Assembly: GCA_009703465.1 (NCBI GenBank)
Contig: WLGC01000035.1
Coordinates: 1-7,584 of the forward strand
Direction: 5' to 3'
Length of the DNA stretch: 7,584 nucleotides
Source: Actinomycetota bacterium
Lineage (GTDB): Bacteria; Actinomycetota; Actinomycetes; Actinomycetales; Microbacteriaceae
The notes under the pieces are model-generated. The model saw only the letters and a program-made list of their open reading frames with translations, was not told the origin of the DNA and did not search any database. Below are positions 7,301 through 7,584 of this stretch, one piece after another (the stretch's first letter is position 1; the number at the start of each line of letters is the position of its first letter). The translations under genes and the position numbers were made by a program.

Positions 7301-7584
7301 GCCAAACTCAAATTCAACTCTCACGAGGGAAAGATTGCTCTGTGAAGTTGAGGAGGAATTCGCTAGACCGTCTATTTGACGAACAGCATCTTCGATTACC
7401 TGACTAACCTGAGCATCAACAACTTCAGGTGAGGCACCAGGGTAAGAGGTAACAATTGCCGCCTGAGGGAATTCAAATGAGGGAATCAGCTCCTGCTTCA
7501 GAGAGCCAAGGGAGATGAATCCAAAAATGGCGGTGATTACTGTGACAAGTGCAACTACGGATCTATTGGCAACACTAAGTTTTG
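4334..7584 (-). CDS. RND-family efflux permease (AcrB/SwrC-like), N-terminus outside the window
   Basis: This is an inner-membrane proton-driven multidrug or amphiphile exporter of the resistance-nodulation-division family. The frame is open to the window edge, so 1082 residues are visible and the true start lies outside; the GTG at 7324 is an internal Val. The first visible residues form TM1 (about 8-26), then the KQELIPSFEFP and YPGASPEVV porter-start motifs typical of RND pumps. The large external porter loop follows, then TM2-TM6 from about residue 363, a cytoplasmic Ala/Glu/Lys-rich loop (about 517-566), TM7, a second porter loop, and TM8-TM12. The TM4 proton-relay pair is Asp428-Asp429 in GRVVDDSIVVIEN. 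TM10 has VVVTNAIVLID with Thr959 where AcrB has Lys940. RLRPILMTALA in TM11 keeps the Arg and Thr. Odd points are a Pro/Thr/Ala-rich insertion at about 247-281 and a tail from about 1049 with 15 Lys/Arg in 34 residues. The substrate cannot be told. No adaptor gene is in view. Confidence 0.94.
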   Translation of the reverse strand, partial: KLSVANRSVVALVTVITAIFGFISLGSLKQELIPSFEFPQAAIVTSYPGASPEVVDAQVSQVIEDAVRQIDGLANSSSTSQSNLSLVRVEFEFGTTSAQVTEDVAAAIARIKSNLPADVEPNIISGSFDSVPIIALGVSANNGDNETIAQALADVAGPLFAQVPGVRDVNISGTIEKRINLELKTAVLAANGLSQQSIVSALQANGFVLPAGSIDDDKGSISIEVGSAVTTLEDFKKLPLIGARTVSALPTAQTPAFPTRPTAGATPTNPGAPGAVSANQVLTVEEVATVTYENAPVTSIARTNGKPALSVSIIKTQDGNTVAVSNGVEEKIAELKEKLGDVTVVTIFDQAPFVEKSLENLTVEGLLGLGFAILIILVFLLSIRSTIVTAISIPTSVLVTFIGLNQFGFSLNILTLSALTIAIGRVVDDSIVVIENINRHLSYGEPKKDAILNAVKEVSGAITAATITTVAVFLPIALVTGLIGEIFRPFAFTFTIALVASLFVSLTIVPVLAYWFLKSPAEKAMEQGQSLEVFAAEARQAEEAKERKSWLQRGYLPILTWTQKRPVITVTASFLVLVFTFGLVPFLKTDFIGSSGNNGFTINQTLPAGSTFEQRDKAASSVESLLLANKEVKVVQTTIGLAADGRVAFGASAGGTAIQVTLIEDADVAAVQADLEAKFAANSALGEVKINSGGGPGFGSSSTIDIKVLAPTEEKLLAAISSVENAMRGTPDVSEITNSLAKKQRTLQVTVDRVAAAEKGLTEIAVSGIVASQLRPSSIGKLNIENTETPIYVLQSDVPDTVEKVKAISIPTATGLVALSSIAKIEEVEVPVSITSEKGDRTAQVSLTPSGDNLGAISAEVTERLGKVSLPLGTTATIGGISSDQAESFSQLGLALLAAIAIVFIVMVATFSSLIQPLILLISIPFAATGALGLLLLSDTPLGVPALIGMLLLVGVVVTNAIVLIDLINQYRKQGRPLQEAIMDGARQRLRPILMTALATIFALTPMALGFTGGGGFISQPLAVVVVGGLFSSTILTLVIVPVLYWLVEGRKERRMNKSRGKAPRMRKSSRRAARKAAAKLG

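Overview
The window reads as ordinary chromosomal housekeeping DNA from a bacterium, most likely an actinobacterium of moderate GC. The GatA, GatB and Orn proteins all carry wording typical of actinobacterial homologues: GatA has the [13 protein letters not shown] block and the [14 protein letters not shown] block, and Orn has the MHTQSGL segment and a short PGP-containing tail. Base composition looks close to half GC, low for the phylum. That would suit small-genome aquatic Microbacteriaceae (Rhodoluna/Aquiluna-like), but the family placement is inference only.

Layout: positions 1-197 are a non-coding leader with weak stem-loops and a plausible promoter. Positions 198-3506 (+) are a tight gatC-gatA-gatB operon for the heterotrimeric Glu-tRNA(Gln)/Asp-tRNA(Asn) amidotransferase, with a 4-nt gap between gatC and gatA and a TAATG overlap between gatA and gatB. 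A perfect 15-bp inverted repeat at 3507-3540, flanked by A and T tracts, sits between gatB and a convergent tRNA-His gene and can end transcription from both sides. Going leftward on the minus strand from the right edge are a large RND-family efflux permease (4334 to beyond the window end, N-terminus cut off), orn (oligoribonuclease, GTG start, no clear ribosome-binding site) and tRNA-His (3544-3620, with encoded G-1 and CCA).

How the parts work together: gatCAB, tRNA-His and orn all belong to translation and RNA turnover. GatCAB corrects mischarged tRNA, tRNA-His decodes His codons, and Orn finishes RNA decay by hydrolysing di- and oligoribonucleotides. The RND permease is functionally unrelated and probably a separate unit, since a hairpin overlaps its stop codon.

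I see no mobile element, CRISPR array, phage gene or novel gene cluster. The points worth a second look are small: a -10-like box placed so that orn could be leaderless, the shared terminator only three bases from the tRNA-His CCA end, Tyr in place of the usual Gln beside the GatA nucleophile, and in the RND protein a Pro/Thr/Ala-rich insertion, a missing relay lysine and a very basic C-terminal tail.
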